Of a stretch of 64,000 nucleotides of DNA, positions 33,560 through 41,039 are shown piece by piece. Each line of letters starts with the position of its first letter. The first letter of the stretch is position 1. A model generated the notes under the pieces. It was not told the origin of the DNA. It saw nothing but the letters and a program-made list of their open reading frames with translations, and did not search any database. Origin of the DNA: SAR86 cluster bacterium (lineage in GTDB: Bacteria > Pseudomonadota > Gammaproteobacteria > Magnimaribacterales > Magnimaribacteraceae); assembly GCA_023703575.1 (NCBI GenBank), contig CP097969.1, positions 62,001-126,000 of the forward strand, written 5' to 3'. A program made the position numbers and the translations under genes.

Positions 33560-34299
33560 TTTGTTTGATCCTCTTCTTCCCATTCAAACTTAGGTAGTGT
33601 GTGAATAGCATCTGAAAGTTTTTGAGCCCATGTATCTGACATTTCTTTAAAATAGGGTGACTTGAGTTTATACCTTCCTTGATAGTCTAGATGTATTTGA
33701 TCTTTTTTATAAACCACAAAATCTATTGGTGGCCCTACCGTAAGGTCACTCCTCATAGTTGAATCGAGGGAAAGAAGGGCGACTCTAGCTGAATCTCCAA
33801 TAGGAGTATTCTTGTTGATCATCCTATCTAGGATTGGTTTTCCATACTTTGTCTCGCCTATTTGAAGATAGGGTTGTTCATTGGAGACATAAATGAAATT
33901 CCCTTCAGGATAAATTAGCAATAAATTAGGCTCTTGATCTTTAATTTGACCTCCTAAAATAAAAAATGATCCCATCAAAGAGGATTGATTCTGCACTTCC
34001 AAAGATTGGTTAGAACTAGAAACGCTAAGTCTTCCAATATACTGAGCGGCAGCCTCAATATCCTCACATAAATTCAGATTGATCTCAGGATTATCTGAAT
34101 TGAGATCCTTTTCGAGTTGATGATAAACCGCTTGCGAAGTTGCAAGATTTCCTGCTGTGAGTATTACAAAGGCCCTGTCACCTACATTGTAGGTAAACAT
34201 TTTTGAATAGGTATTTACATTATCCAAACCTGCATTAGTTCTGGAATCGGAAGCAAATACCAATCCTTCATTTACTTTTATTGCTAGACAGTAAGACAT
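33556..34299 (-). CDS. Anbu-type (proteasome-like) peptidase
   Basis: The 247-residue product is an Ntn-hydrolase of the Anbu or bacterial proteasome-homologue family, acting as a multimeric peptidase. Anbu proteins normally begin MTYC with Thr as the N-terminal nucleophile; here the sequence begins MSYCLAIKVNEGLVFASDSRT, so Ser takes that place after Met removal. Asp17 and Lys32 counting from that Ser are present (ASDSRTNAG, YSKM). The ATG at 34299 is chosen since it matches the family start and the sigma-54-type element overlaps the alternative ATG at 34320. It is divergent from the ATP-grasp and alpha-E genes, the partners that usually accompany Anbu. The family is firm; the activity with Ser is inferred. 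Confidence 0.93.
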   Translation of the reverse strand: MSYCLAIKVNEGLVFASDSRTNAGLDNVNTYSKMFTYNVGDRAFVILTAGNLATSQAVYHQLEKDLNSDNPEINLNLCEDIEAAAQYIGRLSVSSSNQSLEVQNQSSLMGSFFILGGQIKDQEPNLLLIYPEGNFIYVSNEQPYLQIGETKYGKPILDRMINKNTPIGDSARVALLSLDSTMRSDLTVGPPIDFVVYKKDQIHLDYQGRYKLKSPYFKEMSDTWAQKLSDAIHTLPKFEWEEEDQTN

Positions 34300-34319
34300 A
34301 TAATTTCTCAAAAAAAGCA

Positions 34320-34335
34320 TGCAATACTTATGCCA
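34320..34335 (-). promoter_or_regulatory. sigma-54-type promoter element for the Anbu gene
   Basis: The minus strand reads TGGCATAAGTATTGCA, with the GG and GC dinucleotides 10 bases apart as in the -24/-12 sigma-54 consensus TGGCAC-N5-TTGCA. Transcription would start near 34309, 10 bases before the Anbu ATG (34299). This also excludes the upstream ATG at 34320, which lies inside the element. Confidence 0.7.
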
Positions 34336-34440
34336 TTTTAATCTTTTTAGAATTTCATGTCATTTTTTGTATTTAGAGTCTAATAAAAGGGGTTTACAAA
34401 ATTCCCTTTAAATTCTTCGACCCTTTTCAAACTGCAAATA

Positions 34441-34455
34441 GCACCTAAAAAGTGC
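34441..34455. promoter_or_regulatory. NtrC-like palindromic operator
   Basis: GCAC at 34441-34444 and GTGC at 34452-34455 are separated by 7 bases, the half-site spacing of the NtrC consensus TGCACC-N5-GGTGCA (written GCAC-N7-GTGC). The box sits between two divergent sigma-54-type elements, about 63 bases upstream of the predicted ATP-grasp start and 139 bases from the Anbu start. NtrC (or another sigma-54 activator) is a likely binder; the second half is imperfect beyond GTGC. Confidence 0.5.
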
Positions 34456-34484
34456 ATTATTTACGATAAAGAACCAAAATGTTT

Positions 34485-34501
34485 TGGCTTACTTGTTGCA
34501 T
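34485..34501 (+). promoter_or_regulatory. sigma-54-type promoter element for the ATP-grasp/alpha-E operon
   Basis: TTGGCTTACTTGTTGCAT contains GG (34486-34487) and GC (34498-34499) exactly 10 bases apart, matching the sigma-54 -24/-12 pattern with TTGCA at -12. Predicted transcription start is near 34511, immediately before the GTG start codon at 34512, which would give a nearly leaderless mRNA. Confidence 0.62.
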
Positions 34502-34511
34502 GTATTAATGC

Positions 34512-35960
34512 GTGGCTATTTCATGGAAAAACTATCCAACTTCACCCTTTTTTGATGAATACTTAAATACATCGCAAAGGTTCAGAACTCATACAAAGAA
34601 AATAGGTAAATTTCTTGGATCACTGAGTCCAAATGACTTAAATGAAATAAATAATGCCACCGAGTCAGCTATCAAATCTATGGGAATTTCCTTTCGCATT
34701 TATTCTGAGGAGTATGTAGAAGGACAAGACAGGTCTTGGCCATTAGATTTCATCCCAAGAATTATCAGAAAAAAAGAATGGGATAAAGTGGAGAAAGGTT
34801 TAGAGCAAAGAGTAAAAGCTTTAAATCTCTTTATAGAAGATTGCTACAACGATCAGAAATTTCTAAAAGAAAGCGACATGGATGAATCTCTCATAACTGA
34901 ATCTCCTGCATTTAAAGAATACTGTATGGGAATGAAACTGAAACACAGTTCATGGTCTAGTATCTGCGGTTCTGATCTGATCAAAGATAAGGACGGAATT
35001 TTCTATGTATTAGAAGATAACCTCAGAGTACCATCAGGGGTAAGTTACATGCTCGAGAATAGAACCGTTATGAAAAGAGTTTTTCCAGATCTTTTTCAAC
35101 ATTATGGAGTAATGCCGGTTGGTGCTTATCCAACAAAGCTCTATGAGACACTTGTATCTCTGAGTTACTCAAGAAGCCGTCAACCAGAAATGGTTCTCCT
35201 TACTCCTGGCATTTACAACTCAGCATATTATGAACACTCATATCTTGCTCAGCAAATGGGTATAGATCTGGTACAAGGAACAGATTTGGTAGTTTTAAAA
35301 GATAACTTCGTTTACAAAAAAACTATAGAAGGTTTAGTAAGGGTTGATGTCATATATAGGAGAATTGATGATGACTTTTTAGATCCCTCGAGAGGCAATA
35401 AAGATTCTGTATTGGGCGTTGAAGGCTTAATTGAATCATGGAGAAAAAAACATGTTTCCATAATAAATGCGCCAGGCTGTGGAATAGCTGACGATAAAGC
35501 AGTTTACTCTTTCGTGCCTGAGATGATCAAATTTTATTTGAAGGAAGAACCAATTATAGAAAACCTTAAAACTTATTTAATGAGTGATAAAGAAAGTTTT
35601 GAATTAATAAAAGATAGATTTAAGGAATTTGTAATCAAACCTGTAGCCGAGTCTGGTGGTTATGGTATAGTCATTGGGAAGAGCGCTTCCAAAAAGGAAA
35701 AAGAAGAGACACTGAAGTTAATAAGAAAAGATCCACGCAATTACATTGCACAACCGCTTGCGCTGTTATCTACCACCCCAACTTATGATAAAGGTTCAAT
35801 AGAGCCCAGACATTTAGATTTAAGACCATTTATTTTAACTGGTGAAAAAAGTTATGTGACGGTAGGCGGGTTGACTCGGGTGGCTTTAAAAAAAGGCTCT
35901 ACTGTGGTCAATTCTTCTCAAGGAGGCGGTAGTAAGGATACATGGATAGTAGATAAATAA
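34512..35960 (+). CDS. circularly permuted ATP-grasp protein (DUF404/DUF407 type)
   Basis: The 482-residue product matches the circularly permuted ATP-grasp family (PF04174/PF14403), peptide ligase-like enzymes found next to alpha-E and Anbu genes. Seen are FFDEYLNTSQRFR at the N-terminus, DLIKDKDGIFYVLEDNLRVPSGVSYML (parts of one conserved block), AYYEHSYLAQQMGIDLVQG, VDVIYRRIDDDFLDP, and the ATP-binding KPVAESGGYGIVIG followed by the downstream LRPFILTGEKSYVTVGGLTRVAL. An in-frame ATG close to the start is absent, so GTG at 34512 is chosen. Amide-bond formation in an unknown metabolite or protein modification is the family's proposed role. The alpha-E gene follows after 2 bases. Confidence 0.92.
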   Translation: MAISWKNYPTSPFFDEYLNTSQRFRTHTKKIGKFLGSLSPNDLNEINNATESAIKSMGISFRIYSEEYVEGQDRSWPLDFIPRIIRKKEWDKVEKGLEQRVKALNLFIEDCYNDQKFLKESDMDESLITESPAFKEYCMGMKLKHSSWSSICGSDLIKDKDGIFYVLEDNLRVPSGVSYMLENRTVMKRVFPDLFQHYGVMPVGAYPTKLYETLVSLSYSRSRQPEMVLLTPGIYNSAYYEHSYLAQQMGIDLVQGTDLVVLKDNFVYKKTIEGLVRVDVIYRRIDDDFLDPSRGNKDSVLGVEGLIESWRKKHVSIINAPGCGIADDKAVYSFVPEMIKFYLKEEPIIENLKTYLMSDKESFELIKDRFKEFVIKPVAESGGYGIVIGKSASKKEKEETLKLIRKDPRNYIAQPLALLSTTPTYDKGSIEPRHLDLRPFILTGEKSYVTVGGLTRVALKKGSTVVNSSQGGGSKDTWIVDK

Positions 35961-35962
35961 TT

Positions 35963-36880
35963 ATGTTAAGTAGAGACGCAGAACACTTATATTGGCTTTC
36001 TAGGTATGTTGAAAGAGTTGAAAATACAGCTAGATTGATAAATGTTAATTCTGAGCTGATGTTGGATTTTCCCGGTGACAAAACACTTGGATGGCAATCT
36101 ATAATTGAGACACTTGATAATGTTGATATTTACCAAAGAAGGTATATGACTTTTAAAGAAGCTAATGTAATAAATTTCCTATGTTATGAAGAAGCAAATC
36201 CTAACTCAATTAAAAATTCTCTTATCAAAGCGGCATATAACGTCAAAGAAACAAGAGACTATCTTCCCCAATCTGCAACAGAGCAAGTTAATAATCTTTT
36301 AAATGAATTTAACCGAGGTACTTTGAAAGCAAGAAGAGGACAGCCAAAAGATTTGTATAAACTTATTGAAGGATCTCAAAGATTTTTCGGCATAATCAAT
36401 GATAATTTTTCTACTGGATTAGTTTTTGAGTTCATCAGGTTAGGAAGGTATATTGAACGTGTAGATATGATCTCCAGAACTCTTGATACATTATGCGTCT
36501 CAAAGAAAAATTCTCAGACACATGACTTCTCAACTCTTGAATGGGCAAGCATGCTAAGAAATCTCTCTGCCCAAGGTGCTTATAGAGAAGAGGCAAAAGG
36601 TGAAATTGAAAGAGGCAGTGTTCTCAGATTCCTCTTTAAAAATAGAGGGTTCCCTAGATCATTGAATACCTGTCTTAGAGAGATAGACAAATGCGTCGCT
36701 GTGTTACCAAATAATAGTTTATTGAAAGAAGAAGTTTATAAAGTTATAGAACGAATTATGTCATCAAGAGTTGAGAGTTATGACGACGATAAGCTCCATA
36801 CCTTCTTGGACAACCTTCAAGGTAAGATTTCTAATCTTGACCAAAGAATTCATAAAAGCTGGTTTCACCTGCATGCTTAA
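35963..36880 (+). CDS. alpha-E domain protein (DUF403)
   Basis: The 305-residue product is a helix-rich alpha-E (PF04168) protein. It opens with the signature MLSRDAEHLYWLSRYVERVENTARL, where its YWLSRYVERVENT part is the family hallmark, and continues with regularly spaced Arg and Glu such as FIRLGRYIERVDMISRTLD. Comparative genomics in the literature links alpha-E with circularly permuted ATP-grasp, transglutaminase-like and Anbu proteins in a peptide-tagging or amide synthesis system. The gene starts 2 bases after the ATP-grasp stop, confirming co-translation. No transglutaminase gene follows, and the next gene is convergent 1 base away. Confidence 0.92.
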   Translation: MLSRDAEHLYWLSRYVERVENTARLINVNSELMLDFPGDKTLGWQSIIETLDNVDIYQRRYMTFKEANVINFLCYEEANPNSIKNSLIKAAYNVKETRDYLPQSATEQVNNLLNEFNRGTLKARRGQPKDLYKLIEGSQRFFGIINDNFSTGLVFEFIRLGRYIERVDMISRTLDTLCVSKKNSQTHDFSTLEWASMLRNLSAQGAYREEAKGEIERGSVLRFLFKNRGFPRSLNTCLREIDKCVAVLPNNSLLKEEVYKVIERIMSSRVESYDDDKLHTFLDNLQGKISNLDQRIHKSWFHLHA

Positions 36881-36881
36881 T

Positions 36882-37820
36882 CTAAGCAGTTAAAGACACT
36901 AAAATTTCTCTATTCTTTACTCCTGAAAATGGTTTCCTACCATGCATCACCCTATGATTATCAATCAACAAGATATCCTTTTCCTTCCAATTTCTTAGAA
37001 GAGTTAATGACTCTGCTAAGCTAGAAATCATTTGAAGACTTGAGTTGCAAATTTCTTCACCATTACCGAACCTTACGGGCGAAATATCATTATCTTTATT
37101 TTTTTTCCATCCTAAAGATGCCGCTAGAACTTGATTAAAGAATGATTTCTCTCCATTTTTAAGTTCTTTTATAGCTTTTAAAGTTTTTGTCGTAACCGAT
37201 AAGTTATCTTCTTCAAGCCAATGCCAAGAATACCCAAGTTCTTTTAATTTGAGCTCGGCCTCTTCCTTAAAGCTAACACCTAGAGTTTTTTGCCAACTCC
37301 TTCCTTGTCCTGAGACTAATTCGTCTCCATTCGACATGATAGAATTATAAATAACCCCATTTTTTTCAAATTTGGATATTAAATTTGCATCTACTTTTAG
37401 AAGCTCGGCATAAAGATAATCAGACCTACATAAAGGAGTTTCTCCTCCATACTGAGAAGCAGATCTGCAAAAAAAGAATATATATTTAGGATATCGGGGA
37501 GTCTGTGCCATTTCGTGGTGGAGAAATATTTCAATCTCACTCGGCGCTTCATTTGCTGTAAAAACTTTATCAGTTTTATTTATTCTAACTGCATTCGATA
37601 GAGATTCTTCATAAGTAAACGTATCGTATTTGAAAGCAGAAACAAAGAGATCAAAATCCTCAGCACTTTTTACTGGAAGGTCACTAAAGAGAACTGCTCC
37701 ATATTCATCAAGTTGAGATTCAATAGAAACCTTATTTTCATGAATCCATTTCTCAGTAGAAGACATTGTTATCAATTTTGTATCTTCTTGTATTTCTTTT
37801 AAGAAATCTTTTTTATTCAT
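36882..37820 (-). CDS. TauD/TfdA-like 2-oxoglutarate/Fe(II) dioxygenase
   Basis: The 312-residue product (ATG at 37820) is a TauD/TfdA-superfamily non-haem iron oxygenase. Iron ligands are visible as the H-x-E pair in FLHHEMAQTPRYPK (His-x-Glu rather than His-x-Asp) and the distal His in IDNHRVMHGRKPF, with the 2OG-binding Arg in HGRKPF or NREILVS nearby. The N-terminal half has FSDLPVKSAEDFDLFV. SyrP-like and taurine dioxygenase-like enzymes have this shape; substrate unknown. It starts within the 3' end of the aldo/keto reductase gene (8-base overlap), so the two are coupled. A longer start at 37853 is possible but would extend the overlap. Confidence 0.83.
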   Translation of the reverse strand: MNKKDFLKEIQEDTKLITMSSTEKWIHENKVSIESQLDEYGAVLFSDLPVKSAEDFDLFVSAFKYDTFTYEESLSNAVRINKTDKVFTANEAPSEIEIFLHHEMAQTPRYPKYIFFFCRSASQYGGETPLCRSDYLYAELLKVDANLISKFEKNGVIYNSIMSNGDELVSGQGRSWQKTLGVSFKEEAELKLKELGYSWHWLEEDNLSVTTKTLKAIKELKNGEKSFFNQVLAASLGWKKNKDNDISPVRFGNGEEICNSSLQMISSLAESLTLLRNWKEKDILLIDNHRVMHGRKPFSGVKNREILVSLTA

Positions 37821-38781
37821 AAATTGGAAAGAAAGTATTGAAAGCATCCTCACAAAATATGCCTGGATCGTTATATCTTTTATTTACATTGAGGGCTGAT
37901 ATTTTATCTATGATGGATTGTTGTAGTTTTACACTGGAAGCAGCTAAATTTTCTTTCATACGTATTTCATTAGTGCTTTTAACTACAATGGAAGTACCCC
38001 TATTCAAGCCCCATCCCAAAATTAACTGAGCTGGCGTTATACCGATATCTTTAGAAATAGACTGAACAATTTTATTCTTTAAAATTGATTCACTTTCTTC
38101 AGCGCCACCCAGTTCCTCATAGGATATAGATCCTAAAGGAGAAAAAGCTGTAACTTCTAACCCGTAGTCTTTAGCTAATCGTATAAGTTTTTCTTGAGTA
38201 AGATATGGATGAGATTCTATTTGGAGAATTTCTGGTTTAGTTTCACAGTAGTTCATAAGATCATGCAGTAAACCGGAAGAGTAATTACAAACACCTATAT
38301 GCTTGGTCAAATTATCTTCTTTTAATGATTCCATGGCGTGCCAAGTTTCAGATAGTGGAACTCTAGATGAAATCATTTTAGGCTCATGGCTATCAGGATC
38401 ATTGAACCATTCGGGTGGATATCTATTCTCGAAAGGTACAAACTTCAAAGAAATAGGAAAATGAATCATATACAGATCAAGATAATCTAATTGAAGATCT
38501 TGCAGCGTTTTTTCTAGAGCCGGTTGAACATGATCGGGATGGTGATAGGTATTCCATAGCTTAGATGTTATCCATAGCTCTTCTCTCGTACACAAACCTT
38601 TTTCTAAAGCCGCCTTAATTCCTTGGCCGACCTCCTTTTCATTACCATAGTCAGAAGCTGAATCTAAGTGCCTGTAACCTAATTCTATTGCTTTAAAAAC
38701 TGTATTAGAACATACATCTTTTGGGACTTTCCAAAGCCCAAAGCCCACTTGTGGCATGTCTTTTATTGATCTGTATTTCAT
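37813..38781 (-). CDS. aldo/keto reductase
   Basis: The 322-residue NADPH-dependent reductase has the AKR catalytic tetrad: Asp and Tyr in LDSASDYGNE, Lys in ITSKLWNTYHHPD, and His in YMIHFPISL. The cofactor-end RMKENLAAS with Lys-Ser (VVKSTNEIR) is also present. The C-terminal loop ending FCEDAFNTFFPIYE resembles eukaryotic AKR1/AKR2 (aldose and xylose reductase) rather than typical bacterial YafB-type proteins. It is second in a minus-strand operon Gfo/Idh-AKR-dioxygenase, with a 3-base gap before and an 8-base overlap after. A sugar or polyol pathway is plausible. Confidence 0.9.
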   Translation of the reverse strand: MKYRSIKDMPQVGFGLWKVPKDVCSNTVFKAIELGYRHLDSASDYGNEKEVGQGIKAALEKGLCTREELWITSKLWNTYHHPDHVQPALEKTLQDLQLDYLDLYMIHFPISLKFVPFENRYPPEWFNDPDSHEPKMISSRVPLSETWHAMESLKEDNLTKHIGVCNYSSGLLHDLMNYCETKPEILQIESHPYLTQEKLIRLAKDYGLEVTAFSPLGSISYEELGGAEESESILKNKIVQSISKDIGITPAQLILGWGLNRGTSIVVKSTNEIRMKENLAASSVKLQQSIIDKISALNVNKRYNDPGIFCEDAFNTFFPIYE

Positions 38782-38784
38782 ATT

Positions 38785-39846
38785 TTAATTTAAGAAATCT
38801 TCCAAGAAAACGGGACTACCTGTTTGAATGGATTCTTGCGCAGCTAAGCCAAGAATAATCGAATCAAGACCATTTTGGCAATCTACAAGTGGTTTCTTTT
38901 TATTTTTAATACAATCTATTAACTCCAAATGTTCGATATAACTAGCACCATGATGAAAACCTACTTCTTTCACTCTAGGATCATCTTTAACTAATATAGT
39001 CTCAAGTGAATAATTTTTCCTATTGGTCAATAATAGTTCATTGCCAGGAATATATGTTTCTAACTTACCTTTATCCCCCGTAAGTACAATCTCTTGTTCA
39101 TATTTTCCCGCTTCTGCAAACATACACAAATCAAGCATAGCTCTTTGTCCATCCTGATAGTCTATGATCACAAAAGAATTATCAATTATGTCCGGAGTTT
39201 TTCCATCATATTTTTCATCCAAATGGTTTACATCCTGACCTCCAGAAGCATAAACTTTTATAGGTTTACTCGGGACTATTAGATTCATCAAATCAAAGAA
39301 ATGACAACATTTTTCAACTAGTGTCCCACCAGTATTTTCATTAAAACGATTCCAATTACCTACTTTTTTTAGAAATGGAAATCTATGCTCTCTAATTGAT
39401 AGCATTCTTATGTCACCTATCTTTTCGATATGATTAATCAAAGATTGAATAGGCGCCATAAATCTGTATTCAAGGCCAATCCAAACCAAACCCTCATGTT
39501 TTTTACTTTTCCTCAGAACTTCTAAGCCGTCTGGAAGGTTTGTGCACATGGGTTTTTCAAGTAATACATGTTTATCTGTTTTGAACAGCTCTCTCATAAC
39601 TTCAATATGAGTAAAGTTTGGACTAGCGATCACAATGACATCAATATTTTTTTGAACCAAGAGCTCTTTATAGTCTTCATATAACCGAATTTTGAATTTA
39701 TCTCCACAAGCCCTACGGGCCCATATCCTAGATTCCTCATTAGGATCGGCAATTGCAACTATTCTTACATCAGGTATTTTTTTGAGATTACGGATGTGTT
39801 CGCAACCCATCATCCCAGTGCCTATGATTCCATAATTTAATTTCAT
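38785..39846 (-). CDS. Gfo/Idh/MocA-family NAD(P)-dependent oxidoreductase
   Basis: The 353-residue protein starts with the Rossmann motif YGIIGTGMMGCEHIRNL and contains the family's catalytic-site EKPMCTN in VLLEKPMCTNLPDG. It then shows EYRFMAPIQ, GGTLVEKCCHFFDLMNLIV, and a C-terminal HLELIDCIKNKKKPLVDCQNGL. Members oxidise inositol or sugar derivatives. It is the first gene of the operon with an aldo/keto reductase and an oxygenase, and divergent from the flavoprotein gene across 95 bases. Substrate cannot be assigned from the sequence. Confidence 0.9.
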   Translation of the reverse strand: MKLNYGIIGTGMMGCEHIRNLKKIPDVRIVAIADPNEESRIWARRACGDKFKIRLYEDYKELLVQKNIDVIVIASPNFTHIEVMRELFKTDKHVLLEKPMCTNLPDGLEVLRKSKKHEGLVWIGLEYRFMAPIQSLINHIEKIGDIRMLSIREHRFPFLKKVGNWNRFNENTGGTLVEKCCHFFDLMNLIVPSKPIKVYASGGQDVNHLDEKYDGKTPDIIDNSFVIIDYQDGQRAMLDLCMFAEAGKYEQEIVLTGDKGKLETYIPGNELLLTNRKNYSLETILVKDDPRVKEVGFHHGASYIEHLELIDCIKNKKKPLVDCQNGLDSIILGLAAQESIQTGSPVFLEDFLN

Positions 39847-39941
39847 AAATATTCGATTCTTCTAAACATTTCTACATTAGGTATCTATACTGAGTGCGCC
39901 TCAACCTTAACAGTAAATATAATAAATATCTTTAGTAAATA

Positions 39942-41036
39942 TTGAGCAAATTAGAAAAATTTGAAGTTGATTGTTTGGTCATAGGAGGAGGAGTCTCCGG
40001 AATAGCTATCGCAAGAGAGCTTTCTTCAAGATTTGAAGATATTTTCCTCATTGAACGGAATCTTCACATAGCACAAGAAACCTCTAGCAGAAACTCCGAA
40101 GTTATACATGCTGGTATGTATTATGATCATGGTTCGCTCAAATCAAAACTCTGCTTGAAAGGTAAAGAATTACTATATAAATATTTGCAGGAGAGGAAGA
40201 TTGAGTTCAATCGTTGTGGAAAATATATCTTATCTTCAAATGATGAGGAATCAGAAACCTTAAACAGTATTTATGAGAATGGCCTGATTTGTGGGGTAAA
40301 TGATTTAACTTATGATAATTCTTTAAAGTCTAAATATCCTTTCTTAAATTACAAAGAAGCTATATTTTCTCCTTCCACCGGAATTTTTGATAGTCATTCC
40401 TTCATTCATTCTTTAAGTAGAGATTTTCAGAGCTTGGGTGGGAATATACTGCTAGGCAATGAAACATTAAATGTGGAGCAATCTTCCAAAGGCTATGAAG
40501 TTTACATACAGGATAAAAATACAGAAAACCAATTTGTTGTTATTACTAATATTCTTGTAAATTCTGCAGGACTTAATGCGGTTCACATTGCGAATCTTGT
40601 TAATGAAGGAAACACTTATCAAGAAGAATTTGTAAAAGGTGAATATTATATTTATCAAGGTAAAGAAAAATTAGAGAATCTGATTTATCCAACTCCATCT
40701 GAAAATAGTTTAGGCCTTCACGCAACAATAGACCTTGGCAAAGGTATCAGATTCGGGCCTTCTGCATATGTGGTGGATGAGATTGACTATAATCTCTCTT
40801 CACATCGAAAATCTAGTTTTCTTGAGGCGGTTCAGTCTTATTGGCCCAGCATCCAGGCTGAAGATCTTACTCCTGGTTACTCTGGGATAAGACCTAAACT
40901 CAAGGGAATAAAAGACTTTATTATAGATTCCGGCACAGTAAATGATAACCAGTATGTAAATGTTCTTGGTTACGCTTCTCCTGGCTTAACCTCTTCTCTA
41001 GCGTTGGGAATTGAAGTATCAAACTTAATAGAATAG
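39942..41036 (+). CDS. FAD-dependent oxidoreductase, L-2-hydroxyglutarate oxidase-like
   Basis: This 364-residue DAO-family flavoprotein has an N-terminal dinucleotide fold, DCLVIGGGVSGIAIARELS, then the L2HGDH/LhgO-type signature ETSSRNSEVIHAGMYYDHGSLKSKLC, and the C-terminal FAD motif in GYSGIRPKLKG and GYASPGLTSSLALG. L-2-hydroxyglutarate dehydrogenase or GlcD-like hydroxy-acid oxidase activity is inferred, but related 2-hydroxyacid or amino-acid oxidases have similar motifs. The TTG start is based on the frame beginning; no clear ribosome site was seen. Divergent from the Gfo/Idh-AKR operon, it may act on a common substrate. Confidence 0.85.
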   Translation: MSKLEKFEVDCLVIGGGVSGIAIARELSSRFEDIFLIERNLHIAQETSSRNSEVIHAGMYYDHGSLKSKLCLKGKELLYKYLQERKIEFNRCGKYILSSNDEESETLNSIYENGLICGVNDLTYDNSLKSKYPFLNYKEAIFSPSTGIFDSHSFIHSLSRDFQSLGGNILLGNETLNVEQSSKGYEVYIQDKNTENQFVVITNILVNSAGLNAVHIANLVNEGNTYQEEFVKGEYYIYQGKEKLENLIYPTPSENSLGLHATIDLGKGIRFGPSAYVVDEIDYNLSSHRKSSFLEAVQSYWPSIQAEDLTPGYSGIRPKLKGIKDFIIDSGTVNDNQYVNVLGYASPGLTSSLALGIEVSNLIE

Positions 41037-41039
41037 TTG

